A stretch of 64,000 bases of DNA from contig NZ_CAJHCR010000010.1 of assembly GCF_904848585.1 (NCBI RefSeq), positions 210,847 through 274,846 of the forward strand, read 5' to 3'. A program made the position numbers and the translations under genes. The notes under the pieces are model-generated. The model was not told where the DNA came from, made no database searches, and worked only from the letters and a program-made list of their open reading frames with translations. Every line of letters starts with the position of its first letter. The first letter of the stretch is position 1. This stretch comes from Paraburkholderia kirstenboschensis (GTDB taxonomy: Bacteria > Pseudomonadota > Gammaproteobacteria > Burkholderiales > Burkholderiaceae). Below are positions 40,447 to 49,203 of the stretch, in pieces.

Positions 40447-41157
40447 TCAGCCTTCGAGCCGGCCGAGATCGAACAGCAGCACTTCGGCGTTATCGCCTTT
40501 TTCCAGCGTCACCGTATCTGTTTCGCTGAGCTTGGCCGCGTCGCCGGCTTGAAGCGCCTCGCCGTTCACCGTCAGCGAGCCGCGCGCCACGTGCACATAG
40601 GCGAGCCGTCCTTCGGGCAGCGTCAAGGTGGCCTGCTCGGTGCCGTCGATCAGCGCGGCGTAAATCGACGCGTCCGCGTGGATCGTCACCGAGCCGTCGC
40701 GGCCGTCGGGCGACGCGACAACCCGCAGCCGGCCACGCTTATCGGCGGCCTCGAAGCGCTTCTCTTCGTAACCCGGCTGATCGCCCGCCCGTCGCGGAAT
40801 CACCCAGATCTGCAGCAGATGCGCCTCTTCGTCCTGCGACGCGTTGAACTCGCTGTGCATCACGCCAGTGCCGGCGCTCATGCGCTGCACGTCCCCCGGA
40901 CGGATCGTCGAGCCGTTGCCCATGCTGTCGCGATGCGCAAGCGCCCCCTCGAGCACATAGGTAACGATCTCCATATCGCGGTGCCCGTGCGTGCCGAAGC
41001 CCTGGCCGCCCGCTATGCGGTCTTCGTTGATCACGCGCAGCGGGCCGAAATGGACATGCTCCGGGTCGCGATAGTCGGCAAACGAGAAGCTGTGGTACGA
41101 GTCGAGCCAGCCGTGGTTGGCGTGGCCGCGTTCGTCGGAGCGGCGAATTTCGATCAT
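40447..41157 (-). CDS. Pirin family protein (YhhW-like)
   Basis: Encodes 236 residues of bicupin fold. Metal ligands are visible in FGTHGHRDMEIVTYVLEGAL (His, His) and in SAGTGVMHSEFN (His, Glu). Preceding motifs SYHSFSFADYRDPEHVHFGP and LRVINEDRI are typical. YhhW-like pirins have quercetin dioxygenase activity in vitro; the physiological role is unclear. The ATG at 41157 follows AGGGAG; the upstream extension is not pirin-like. The 425 bases between it and argT hold no gene. Confidence 0.92.
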   Translation of the reverse strand: MIEIRRSDERGHANHGWLDSYHSFSFADYRDPEHVHFGPLRVINEDRIAGGQGFGTHGHRDMEIVTYVLEGALAHRDSMGNGSTIRPGDVQRMSAGTGVMHSEFNASQDEEAHLLQIWVIPRRAGDQPGYEEKRFEAADKRGRLRVVASPDGRDGSVTIHADASIYAALIDGTEQATLTLPEGRLAYVHVARGSLTVNGEALQAGDAAKLSETDTVTLEKGDNAEVLLFDLGRLEG

Positions 41158-41583
41158 GAGGTACTCCCTGTGAAATCTGGCGATGGCCAGAATGTATGGG
41201 CTGCCCGCTCTGCGCACAATCGGCGCGAATGCACCGGATCGTTTCGCAAATCCGCGTAATCGCACGAGGCCGCAGCTGATCGAACCTCCGGCTGAACTCG
41301 CCTACGCGTCGCGCATACGCAACGCGCCCGCCGCCGCGCACGTCCGAGCGCCATTGCGCACTGGCGCCGGGCCCCTGTTCGGGTAAAATACCGCGCTTTT
41401 CAACGTACATGGTGGCCGAAAGGGCGCCCGCACGGCGGGACAGCGGGGCGTCCCTCAGCGGACAGCGCGCAGGAGACCCGCAGCGGCGCGACAATTTTGA
41501 CCGCCTAGAATAGCGACGGCCGGCCACAAGCCAGCGTTCGTCGAGATCGGACACCACGACGATCAGTTTGACCCAGGAGAAAC

Positions 41584-42360
41584 ATGAAGAAGCTCGCACT
41601 GTGCGTAGCGTTCGCCGTCATGGCCACCGGCGCCATGGCAAAAGAATGGAAAACCGTACGCATCGGGGTTGACGCCAGCTATCCGCCGTTCGAATCGAAG
41701 GCGGCCAGCGGCCAGGTTGTCGGGTTCGACGTCGATCTGACCAAAGCGCTGTGCGCAAGAATGAACGTGAAGTGCGTGTGGGTCGAACAGGATTTCGACG
41801 GCATCATCCCGGCACTGAAGGGCAAGAAGTTCGACGCAATCGTGTCGTCGCTGACCGTCACGGACAAGCGTCGCGAGCAGATCGATTTCTCCGACAAGCT
41901 GTTCGACGCGCCCGCGCGCATGATCGCCAAAGCTGGCTCGCCGCTCCTGCCCACCGCTGAATCGCTGAAGGGCAAGCGCATCGGCGTCGAGCAGGGCACG
42001 ACCCAGGAAGCCTATGCAAAGGCTTATTGGGAGCCGAAAGGCGTGACCGTCGTGCCGTATCAGAACCAGGACCAGGTCTACGCCGATCTCACCTCCGGCC
42101 GGCTCGACGCCGCGCTGCAGGACGAGATCCAGGCCGACGCCGGTTTCCTGAAGACGCCGCGCGGTAAAGGCTTCGCGTGGGCCGGTCCGGAAGTCAAGGA
42201 TCCGAAGACCATCGGCGAAGGCACGGCCATCGGTCTGCGCAAGGAAGACGCCGAACTGCGGACAATGTTCAATCGGGCGCTCGCACAGGTTCATCAGGAC
42301 GGCACGTTCACGAAGCTCGAAAGGCAGTACTTCGACTTCGAGATTTATCCTGGGCGCTGA
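41584..42360 (+). CDS. argT: Lysine/arginine/ornithine (histidine)-binding periplasmic protein
   Basis: Encodes 258 residues with a signal peptide (MKKLALCVAFAVMATGAMA). The mature protein has the family-3 binding-protein core: VRIGVDASYPPFESKAASGQ, VVGFDVDLTKALCARMNVKC, FDGIIPALKGKKFDAIVSSL, TVTDKRREQIDFSDK and the hinge GKRIGVEQGTTQEAYAKAYW. The SYPPFE/GFDVDL and SLTVTDKRR segments bind the amino-acid head group. It delivers substrate to the HisQMP complex encoded 320 bases downstream. The intervening stretch 42361-42677 has no gene and may hold a secondary promoter. Confidence 0.92.
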   Translation: MKKLALCVAFAVMATGAMAKEWKTVRIGVDASYPPFESKAASGQVVGFDVDLTKALCARMNVKCVWVEQDFDGIIPALKGKKFDAIVSSLTVTDKRREQIDFSDKLFDAPARMIAKAGSPLLPTAESLKGKRIGVEQGTTQEAYAKAYWEPKGVTVVPYQNQDQVYADLTSGRLDAALQDEIQADAGFLKTPRGKGFAWAGPEVKDPKTIGEGTAIGLRKEDAELRTMFNRALAQVHQDGTFTKLERQYFDFEIYPGR

Positions 42361-42677
42361 GCGCGCACTGAGCGGGCACTGAGCACGGTCCAAAGCGGGC
42401 CGCCGCTTCAGGCACCCCGCCCGCTCGCGTCAAGCGCGGCACCATGGAACTCGGGGCTCGCCCGCATGGGCTTCCCCCGGGCTTCGTAATACAGTCGGTC
42501 TAGTTTCAAAGAGAGTCGAAAAGCGCGCTGCAAGACCGCCAACGGTCATGCAGTCATGATTTGCACAGCGGTGCGCTGTGCACCGCGTATCACAGCGAGC
42601 GAAGCTCGCGATACATGCGGTGCAGAGCCGGCCGCGTCTTTCGCGGTGTGTCGCAAACGCATCGTCAAGGACCCGAT

Positions 42678-43367
42678 ATGTTCCTTCAAGGCTACGGCCC
42701 GCTGCTTCTCAACGGCACCTGGCAAACCGTCAAACTGGCGGTGTTGTCCCTGGCGCTTGCTTTCCTGCTGGGCCTCGTCGGCGCGGCGGCGAAACTGTCG
42801 AAGAACCGCTTTTCGCACGGCGCCGGCACGGTCTACACCACGCTCGTGCGCGGCGTGCCCGACCTCGTGCTGATGCTGCTGCTCTTCTACAGCATCCAGA
42901 TCTGGCTAAACAATCTGACCGACCTGCTCGGCTGGGATCAGATCGACATCGACCCGTTCGTGGCCGGCGTCGCGGTTCTCGGCTTCATTTACGGCGCGTA
43001 CTTCACCGAGACGTTCCGCGGCGCGTTTCTCGCCGTGCCGCGCGGCCAGCTCGAAGCGGGCGCGGCCTACGGCATGACGAGCTGGCAGGTGTTCTCGCGC
43101 ATCATGTTCCCGCAGATGATGCGCTTCGCGCTGCCCGGCATCGGCAACAACTGGCAGGTGATGGTCAAAGCCACCGCGCTCGTGTCGATCATCGGCCTGG
43201 CGGATGTGGTCAAGGCTTCGCAAGACGCGGGCAAAGGCACCTTGCGGTTTTTCTTCTTCACCCTGCTTGCGGGGGCGATCTATCTCGTCATCACCACAGT
43301 GTCCAACTTCGTGCTGATGTACCTCGAAAAGCGTTACTCGACCGGCGTGCGAAAGGCGGATCTATGA
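42678..43367 (+). CDS. hisQ: Amino-acid ABC transporter permease, HisQ type
   Basis: Encodes 229 residues. TM helices begin with LLLNGTWQTVKLAVLSLALA; the EAA loop is EAGAAYGMTSWQVFSRIMFP before TM4-5. The ATG follows AAGGACC at good spacing; earlier in-frame ATGs lie in non-coding sequence. It overlaps hisM as ATGA, so the two inner-membrane subunits are translationally coupled. Confidence 0.92.
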   Translation: MFLQGYGPLLLNGTWQTVKLAVLSLALAFLLGLVGAAAKLSKNRFSHGAGTVYTTLVRGVPDLVLMLLLFYSIQIWLNNLTDLLGWDQIDIDPFVAGVAVLGFIYGAYFTETFRGAFLAVPRGQLEAGAAYGMTSWQVFSRIMFPQMMRFALPGIGNNWQVMVKATALVSIIGLADVVKASQDAGKGTLRFFFFTLLAGAIYLVITTVSNFVLMYLEKRYSTGVRKADL

Positions 43368-44077
43368 TCGAGATCATTCAGGAATACTGGCGCAACTATC
43401 TTTATACCGACGGCTACCGCTTCACCGGCCTCGCGATCACGCTGTGGCTGCTCGTGGTGTCGATCGGCCTCGGTTTCTGTCTGTCGATTCCGCTCGCCGT
43501 GGCACGGGTGTCGAAGAAGAAATGGCTCTCCAGTCTCGTGTGGCTTTACACGTACATCTTTCGCGGCACGCCGCTCTACGTGCAGCTGCTGCTTTGCTAC
43601 ACGGGTTTGTATAGCCTCGAGATCATCCGCAATCACGAGCTGACCAACGCATTTTTCCGCGAAGGCATGAACTGCACGCTGCTCGCGTTCACGCTGAACA
43701 CCTGCGCCTACACCACCGAGATTTTCGCCGGCGCCATCAAGGCCACGCCTTATGGCGAAATCGAAGCGGCACGCGCTTACGGCATGTCGTCGTTCACGCT
43801 GTACCGGCGCGTGATCCTGCCGTCGGCGCTGCGCCGCGCGCTGCCGTACTACAGCAACGAAGTCATTCTGATGCTGCACGCCACGACCGTTGCATTCACC
43901 GCGACCGTGCCGGACATTCTCAAGATTGCGCGTGACGTGAACTCCGCGACGTATCAGTCGTTCAATGCGTTCGGCATCGCCGCCCTGCTCTATTTGTGCA
44001 TTTCTTTCGCGCTGGTGTGGCTGTTCCGCCGCGCCGAGCGCCGCTGGCTCGCTTACCTGCGGCCGCAAGGCAAGTAA
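43364..44077 (+). CDS. hisM: Amino-acid ABC transporter permease, HisM type
   Basis: Encodes 237 residues (MIEIIQEYWRNYLYTDGYRF onward). TM helices with TGLAITLWLLVVSIGLGFCL, the conserved YTYIFRGTPLYVQLLLCYTG, and the EAA loop EIEAARAYGMSSFTLYRRVI then LPSALRRALPYYSNEVILML. With HisQ it forms the translocation pore. It starts within the hisQ stop and ends 42 bases before hisP. Confidence 0.92.
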   Translation: MIEIIQEYWRNYLYTDGYRFTGLAITLWLLVVSIGLGFCLSIPLAVARVSKKKWLSSLVWLYTYIFRGTPLYVQLLLCYTGLYSLEIIRNHELTNAFFREGMNCTLLAFTLNTCAYTTEIFAGAIKATPYGEIEAARAYGMSSFTLYRRVILPSALRRALPYYSNEVILMLHATTVAFTATVPDILKIARDVNSATYQSFNAFGIAALLYLCISFALVWLFRRAERRWLAYLRPQGK

Positions 44078-44119
44078 CCGGCGCATTGCGCCAGCACGTA
44101 AGCACGCCCAAGGATTCCG

Positions 44120-44899
44120 ATGAACACAACGAAGCAAAAGCTTTTCGTCGACGAGCTTCACAAACAGTACGGCGATAACGAAGTTCTCAAGGGCGTCACG
44201 CTGAAGGCCAACGCCGGCGACGTGATCAGCGTGATCGGCTCTTCCGGTTCGGGCAAGAGCACGATGCTCCGCTGCATCAACTTTCTCGAACAGCCGAACG
44301 CCGGGCGCATTTTCGTGGACGGCGAAGAAGTCCGCACGCAGATCGCCAAAAACGGTGCGTTGCGTGTGTCCGACCCGAAGCAGTTGCAACGCGTGCGCAC
44401 CAAGCTGTCCATGGTGTTCCAGCACTTCAATTTATGGTCGCACATGAACGTGCTCGAGAACATCGTCGAAGCGCCCGTCAACGTGCTGGGCCTCAAGCGC
44501 AACGAAGCCGAAGATCGCGCTCGCGAGTATCTGGAAAAGGTCGGTCTCGCGCCGCGCCTGGAGAAGCAGTATCCGTCGCATCTGTCCGGCGGCCAGCAGC
44601 AGCGCGTCGCGATCGCGCGCGCTTTGGCAATGCATCCCGACGTGATGCTGTTCGACGAACCGACCTCCGCACTCGATCCCGAACTGGTCGGCGAAGTCCT
44701 CAAGGTCATGCAGACGCTCGCCGAAGAAGGCCGCACGATGATCGTCGTCACGCATGAGATGGCGTTTGCGCGCAACGTGTCGAACCACGTGATGTTCCTG
44801 CACCAGGGCCGCGTCGAAGAAGAAGGCCATCCGGACGAAGTGTTCAAAAATACTCGTAGCGAGCGGCTGAAGCAGTTTCTTTCCGGCACTCTCAAATAG
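44120..44899 (+). CDS. hisP: Amino-acid ABC transporter ATPase, HisP type
   Basis: Encodes 259 residues. Walker A GSSGSGKSTMLRCINFLEQP, Q-loop MVFQHFNLWSHMNVLENI, signature LSGGQQQRVAIARALAMHPD, Walker B VMLFDEPTSALDPELVGEVL and switch VVTHEMAFARNVSNHVMFL are all intact. The extra loop GEEVRTQIAKNGALRVSDPK is typical of HisP. It is the last gene of the argT-hisQMP unit, followed by an inverted repeat and a terminator. Confidence 0.95.
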   Translation: MNTTKQKLFVDELHKQYGDNEVLKGVTLKANAGDVISVIGSSGSGKSTMLRCINFLEQPNAGRIFVDGEEVRTQIAKNGALRVSDPKQLQRVRTKLSMVFQHFNLWSHMNVLENIVEAPVNVLGLKRNEAEDRAREYLEKVGLAPRLEKQYPSHLSGGQQQRVAIARALAMHPDVMLFDEPTSALDPELVGEVLKVMQTLAEEGRTMIVVTHEMAFARNVSNHVMFLHQGRVEEEGHPDEVFKNTRSERLKQFLSGTLK

Positions 44900-44918
44900 C
44901 GGGTATATCGGAGAACCT

Positions 44919-44952
44919 GGTATTTGAGACATAGTCACTTGTCTCAAATACC
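44919..44952. repeat. Perfect 13-bp inverted repeat after hisP
   Basis: GGTATTTGAGACA / TGTCTCAAATACC separated by 8 bases. It is AT-rich compared with its surroundings, has no T-run and precedes a normal terminator by 25 bases. It could be an operator, an RNA stabiliser protecting the hisP 3' end, or the end of a small mobile element. Confidence 0.75.
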
Positions 44953-44977
44953 GCTTGTAGTGAAAGTAGTGTTACAG

Positions 44978-44999
44978 GGCGCTTACGAGCGCCTTTTTT
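44978..44999 (+). terminator. Terminator of the argT-hisQMP operon
   Basis: GGCGCT-TACG-AGCGCC hairpin followed by six T residues. It ends the rightward transcript after hisP. Confidence 0.85.
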
Positions 45000-45515
45000 G
45001 TTTCGGTCACCTGCGTAATCCACGTATTTCGACCGCGAAAACCCCGCCGCACCGCCCTTCCAGCCCCTCGTTTCCGCATTACCTTGCCGTATTGGAAGCG
45101 TCAATAGTGGCAATCCTTAATCTTGCTCCCGCCGATCCGTGATTCCCTTGTCACGTAAGGGATTGCGCTATTTTTCAACGTCCTCGAAAGCGCCTTTGCA
45201 CACATCCGTATTGCAATTTGGAGACACAGGTCAACGCCGGTACTAATTTCTTCTCCCACACAAGTGTATTTTTGATAAATTAGTAACCAAAGTAGCAAAA
45301 CAAAGTTCATTAAAAGTAGTTTTACTTCAAAGCACAGAGGAGAACCGGTCGGCGAGGGATCGGCGTGACGACGAGACAGTCCCAAGGCTGCACGTCAGGA
45401 CAGGAGACCTATCCGCCCGCTAATCTCCCTGGTACCGATTTCTGTTCGGCTCGCTTGCGTCCGAACACCATTCGCAGTACTGGGTTTCACTTTTTGACAG
45501 GGTATGGAGGAGAAG
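45000..45515. other. Upstream region of the porin gene
   Basis: About 515 bases with no gene. An AT-rich stretch at 45235-45325 probably holds the porin promoter and a long 5' leader, as for many regulated porins. A TCCCTT / AAGGGA dyad lies at 45141-45159. I could not identify a definite operator. Confidence 0.45.
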
Positions 45516-46637
45516 ATGAAGAAAGCTTTGCTCGCCGCTGCGCTGATGTCGGCCGGCGTTGTTGCGCATGCCCAAAGCAGCGTGACACTGTATGGTCGCC
45601 TGGACGCGGGTATCGAATACATAAGCGGTCTGCCGAACGCCAACTACACCGGCTCAACCTCGCGCTGGCGCGCGGAAAGCGGTGACTGGGGCACGAGCCT
45701 GTGGGGCATGAAGGGCGTCGAAGACATCGGCGGCGGCAACAAGGTCCTGTTCCAGTTGGAAGGCTCGTTCAACACGATGACGGGCGCGGGTCCTGGCGGC
45801 GGCGGTCTCTTCAATCGTTGGGCAACGGTCGGCCTGTCGAACAATACCTACGGTACGTTCACGATGGGTCGCATGCTCTTCATCTCGAACGGCGTGTGGG
45901 ACTTCGACCCGTTCGGTCAATCGAACTGGTCGTCGGCATCGCTGGTGCGTGGCCGCAACTGGCCGCAATCGAGCAACAACCTTGCTTACCAGTCGCCGAA
46001 GTTCTACGGCTTTGACATGTACGGTCAGTACGCACTGTCGAACGCAACGAACTGGAACGGTAACGGCACGACGCCGCAAGGCCGTGAAGCAGGTCTCCAG
46101 CTGACGTACACGTCGTCGCTGTTCCAGGTTCGCGGTATCTATGACGAAATCCGCAATGCCGCGAACGGTAACTTCACCGACCCGTTCACCGCATCGCGCG
46201 AATATACGGCAGCCTTTAACGTGTTCCTCGGTCAGTTCAAGATCCAGGGCGCATACCAGGCAGTCCGTACGTCCGCTGCAGCTAGCGCTGCAGGCACTTC
46301 GCCGACGTCGCTCGATCACGAATGGGGTGGTGTGACGTGGCAAGCCACGCCGGCCGCAGCACTGATCGCGGCGGTGTATCACGTCAACGCCAATAAGAAC
46401 GGCGGCAACGCAACGATCTACACGATCGGCGGTTCGTACAACCTGTCCAAGCGCACGCTGCTGGACATCCAGGTTGCGACCGCGCGTAACAGCAAGACCG
46501 CTAACTTCGGTCTCGACGCGAACGCTGCAGGCCCTGGCGGCAACATCACTTCGGGCGGTACGACTACGTACAACGAGAACCCGCTGCCTGGCCACAGCCA
46601 GACCGGTGTGTACGCAGGTATTCAACACTCGTTCTAA
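45516..46637 (+). CDS. Gram-negative trimeric porin (Burkholderia OpcP/Omp38-like)
   Basis: Encodes 373 residues. The signal peptide MKKALLAAALMSAGVVAHAQ is followed by SSVTLYGRLDAGIEYISGLP, the classical beta-barrel N-terminus of Burkholderia porins. Further strands include GGGNKVLFQLEGSFNTMTGA, RWATVGLSNNTYGTFTMGR and a terminal GVYAGIQHSF whose final Phe is the BAM recognition signal. It forms a 16-strand outer-membrane diffusion pore. The start is the ATG at 45516 after GGAGGAG, not the ATG four codons earlier that lies within that site. Confidence 0.93.
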   Translation: MKKALLAAALMSAGVVAHAQSSVTLYGRLDAGIEYISGLPNANYTGSTSRWRAESGDWGTSLWGMKGVEDIGGGNKVLFQLEGSFNTMTGAGPGGGGLFNRWATVGLSNNTYGTFTMGRMLFISNGVWDFDPFGQSNWSSASLVRGRNWPQSSNNLAYQSPKFYGFDMYGQYALSNATNWNGNGTTPQGREAGLQLTYTSSLFQVRGIYDEIRNAANGNFTDPFTASREYTAAFNVFLGQFKIQGAYQAVRTSAAASAAGTSPTSLDHEWGGVTWQATPAAALIAAVYHVNANKNGGNATIYTIGGSYNLSKRTLLDIQVATARNSKTANFGLDANAAGPGGNITSGGTTTYNENPLPGHSQTGVYAGIQHSF

Positions 46638-46724
46638 TCGAACGGTGTTCCCCGAAGGCACTGCCTTCGGGGCTTAGAAGTTCTTCAAGAGAATCTTTTT
46701 CACGCTGCTGCGAGAGGCGCGTAT

Positions 46725-46760
46725 CGGTGCGATGTCCGAAAGGGTATCGCACCGTTTTTT
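46725..46760 (+). terminator. Terminator downstream of the porin gene
   Basis: CGGTGCGAT / ATCGCACCG hairpin with a 12-base loop followed by six T residues. A second hairpin without T-run (CCCCGAAGGC / GCCTTCGGGG) lies at 46650-46672 directly after the porin stop and may protect the mRNA. Confidence 0.85.
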
Positions 46761-46858
46761 ATTGGCGCGCGGCGTTTTGCGATGTTGCGCGAAGCTTGCT
46801 CAGTGCTTGCGCGGACCTTGTTTCGGCGCCGGCGCACCGCTTCGGTGCGCGAGCGGCT

Positions 46859-47197
46859 TCAGACTGCCGCTTCGTTTTCTTCGCCGGTACGGATGCGAAT
46901 CACGCGCTCGACGTCCGCGACGAAAATCTTGCCGTCTCCAATCTTGCCGGTGCGGGCCGCGCCGATGATCGCGTCGATCACCTGATCGCACTGGTTGTCC
47001 GCCACGACCACCTCGATCTTCACTTTCGGCAGGAAGTCGACCACATACTCTGCACCACGATAGAGCTCGGTATGGCCTTTCTGCCGGCCGAACCCTTTGA
47101 CTTCGGTGACGGTCAGGCCCGTGAGGCCGACTTCAGCGAGCGCCTCGCGCACTTCGTCGAGTTTGAACGGTTTGATGACTGCGGTGATGCGCTTCAT
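46859..47197 (-). CDS. glnB: Nitrogen regulatory protein PII
   Basis: Encodes 112 residues. Typical PII: MKRITAVIKPFKLDEVREAL, the T-loop KGFGRQKGHTELYRGAEYVV with uridylylation site Tyr51, and the B-loop TGKIGDGKIFVADVERVIRI for ATP binding. It signals glutamine/2-oxoglutarate status to GlnE, NtrB or AmtB. Whether it is GlnB or GlnK cannot be settled from sequence alone; the absence of amtB next door and the presence of nadE upstream favour glnB. It lies 150 bases after nadE on the same strand. Confidence 0.93.
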   Translation of the reverse strand: MKRITAVIKPFKLDEVREALAEVGLTGLTVTEVKGFGRQKGHTELYRGAEYVVDFLPKVKIEVVVADNQCDQVIDAIIGAARTGKIGDGKIFVADVERVIRIRTGEENEAAV

Positions 47198-47344
47198 GGC
47201 GAACCTCGTCTCGTGACTGGAAGAGTGAAAGGAAATGGATGATTTTTATTCTACGCCGCGCCGGGTGCGTTGCGGCAGTCCAGCGACGCGCGCCGCTGCG
47301 ACCCGGCGCCCCTTGCGGCGATCCGGCGCGAGCGCCGCGCCTCT

Positions 47345-49066
47345 TCACTCCACCGGTTCGGTGTAGCGCGACGTGATCGGATAACGCCAGTCGCGACCGA
47401 ACGCGCGATGCGTGACGCGAATGCCGATCGGCGCCTGACGGCGTTTGTATTCGTTGATCTTGATGAGCCGCGTGACGCGCTTCACGTCTTCGGCCGCGTA
47501 ACCCGCGGCGATGATTTCCGCGAGCGAGCGGTCCTCTTCCATATACATGCGCATGATCGCGTCGAGCACCTCATAGGGCGGCAAGCTGTCCTGGTCGGTC
47601 TGGTTCTCGCGCAATTCCGCGGATGGCGCGCGCGTCAGAATCCGCTCGGGTATCACGTTCTGCTTGCCGAAAGCCGTGGCCTCGTTGCGGTAATGGCACA
47701 GGCGATAGACGAGCGTCTTGGCGATGTCCTTGATCACCGCGAAGCCCCCTGCCATGTCGCCGTAAAGCGTGCAGTAACCCACCGCCATTTCGCTCTTGTT
47801 GCCGGTCGTCAGCACTATCGAGCCGAACTTGTTCGACAGCGCCATCAACAAGGTGCCGCGAATACGGGCCTGTATGTTTTCCTCGGTGGCATCTTCCGGC
47901 TGGCCCTCGAATTCTTGCGCGAGCGAGCCGCGGAACGCGTCGAACATCGGCGCGATCGCAATTTCGTCGTAGCGCACGCCGACGCGGCGCGCCATTTCCG
48001 CGGCGTCCGTGGTCGAAATGTCAGCCGTGTAGCGCGACGGCATCATCACTGCGCGCACGCGCTCTGCGCCCAGTGCGTCGCACGCCACCGCCAGCACCAA
48101 TGCCGAATCCACGCCGCCCGACAGACCAATGAGCGCGCCCGGAAAGCCGTTCTTGTTCACGTAGTCGCGCACGCCCATCACGAGCGCCGCATAAACCTGC
48201 GCTTCGAGCGAAAGCTCCGGCGCGATGCCGCTGTTCCCGCCATTTGTTTCGCCGCGCACAGGGACACCCGCTTCGAATTCGACGATCGCGGTCGCCTCCT
48301 CGAACTGCGGCATCTTCGCGACTAGCTCGCCCTGCGCGTCGAGCACGAACGAGCCGCCGTCGAACACGAGTTCGTCCTGCGCGCCGACCATGTTGACGTA
48401 GACCATGGGCAGCCCGGTCTCGCGAATGCGCGCCCGCAGAATGTCGAAACGCACCGCTTCCTTGTTCAGGTGGAACGGCGATCCGTTCGGAATCAGCAGC
48501 ACTTGCGCGCCCGCCGCCTTCGCCATTTGCGCGGCCGACGCATGCCACGCGTCTTCACAGATCACCACGCCGTACTTCACGCCGTCGAGCTCGAACACGA
48601 ACGGCTGCGCGTCTGACGCGAAATAGCGCTTCTCGTCGAACACCTCGGTGTTGGGCAGATCCTGCTTGCGATAGGTGCCCGCCACCTTGCCGTCGACAAG
48701 CAGCGAAGCCGCGTTGAACGTATCGACTGGCGGCACGCCGCGCTGGATTGGCGCGTTTGCATTACCATGACCCTGGGCCGAGCTGTTGCCCGCCTCGCGT
48801 AACGGATGGCCGACGATCACATGGAGGCCGGCAAACTGCTTCAGTTGAGCGGCGAGATCCGCCAACGCGGCAGCGCTCGCGGTATAGAACGCGGGGCGCA
48901 GCAGCAGATCTTCGGGCGGATAGCCGGATAACGCGAGTTCCGGCGCGACCAGCAGCTTCGCGCCGGCGTTGTGCGCGTCACGCGCGGCAGCGACGATTTT
49001 CGCGACGTTGCCGGCGAAATCGCCGACGGTGACATTGAATTGAGCGAGAGCGATTCGTGTCTTCAT
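47345..49066 (-). CDS. nadE: Glutamine-dependent NAD+ synthetase
   Basis: Encodes 573 residues in two domains. The N-terminal glutaminase (nitrilase fold, 1 to about 270) starts MKTRIALAQFNVTVGDFAGN and shows a catalytic triad in LLVAPELALSGYPPEDLLLR (Glu), YRKQDLPNTEVFDE (Lys) and GVVICEDAWHAS (Cys). The C-terminal synthetase has the P-loop GLSGGVDSALVLAVACDALG and the LTTGNKSEMAVGYCTLYGDM signature. It amidates deamido-NAD with ATP, ammonia being channelled from glutamine. The ATG at 49066 is chosen because it begins the conserved domain. Confidence 0.95.
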   Translation of the reverse strand: MKTRIALAQFNVTVGDFAGNVAKIVAAARDAHNAGAKLLVAPELALSGYPPEDLLLRPAFYTASAAALADLAAQLKQFAGLHVIVGHPLREAGNSSAQGHGNANAPIQRGVPPVDTFNAASLLVDGKVAGTYRKQDLPNTEVFDEKRYFASDAQPFVFELDGVKYGVVICEDAWHASAAQMAKAAGAQVLLIPNGSPFHLNKEAVRFDILRARIRETGLPMVYVNMVGAQDELVFDGGSFVLDAQGELVAKMPQFEEATAIVEFEAGVPVRGETNGGNSGIAPELSLEAQVYAALVMGVRDYVNKNGFPGALIGLSGGVDSALVLAVACDALGAERVRAVMMPSRYTADISTTDAAEMARRVGVRYDEIAIAPMFDAFRGSLAQEFEGQPEDATEENIQARIRGTLLMALSNKFGSIVLTTGNKSEMAVGYCTLYGDMAGGFAVIKDIAKTLVYRLCHYRNEATAFGKQNVIPERILTRAPSAELRENQTDQDSLPPYEVLDAIMRMYMEEDRSLAEIIAAGYAAEDVKRVTRLIKINEYKRRQAPIGIRVTHRAFGRDWRYPITSRYTEPVE

Positions 49067-49203
49067 GGCAGGATCGACGGGCAAGCGAAGGGCTTGCGAA
49101 GGGCTTGCAAAGAAAGCGGCTTGTTATGGGCTCGGCGGACGGGCAACTCGGATAAACGAACGACGCAGTGCTTGACGGTGTATAACGCGCGCCGCGTCGC
49201 TCA

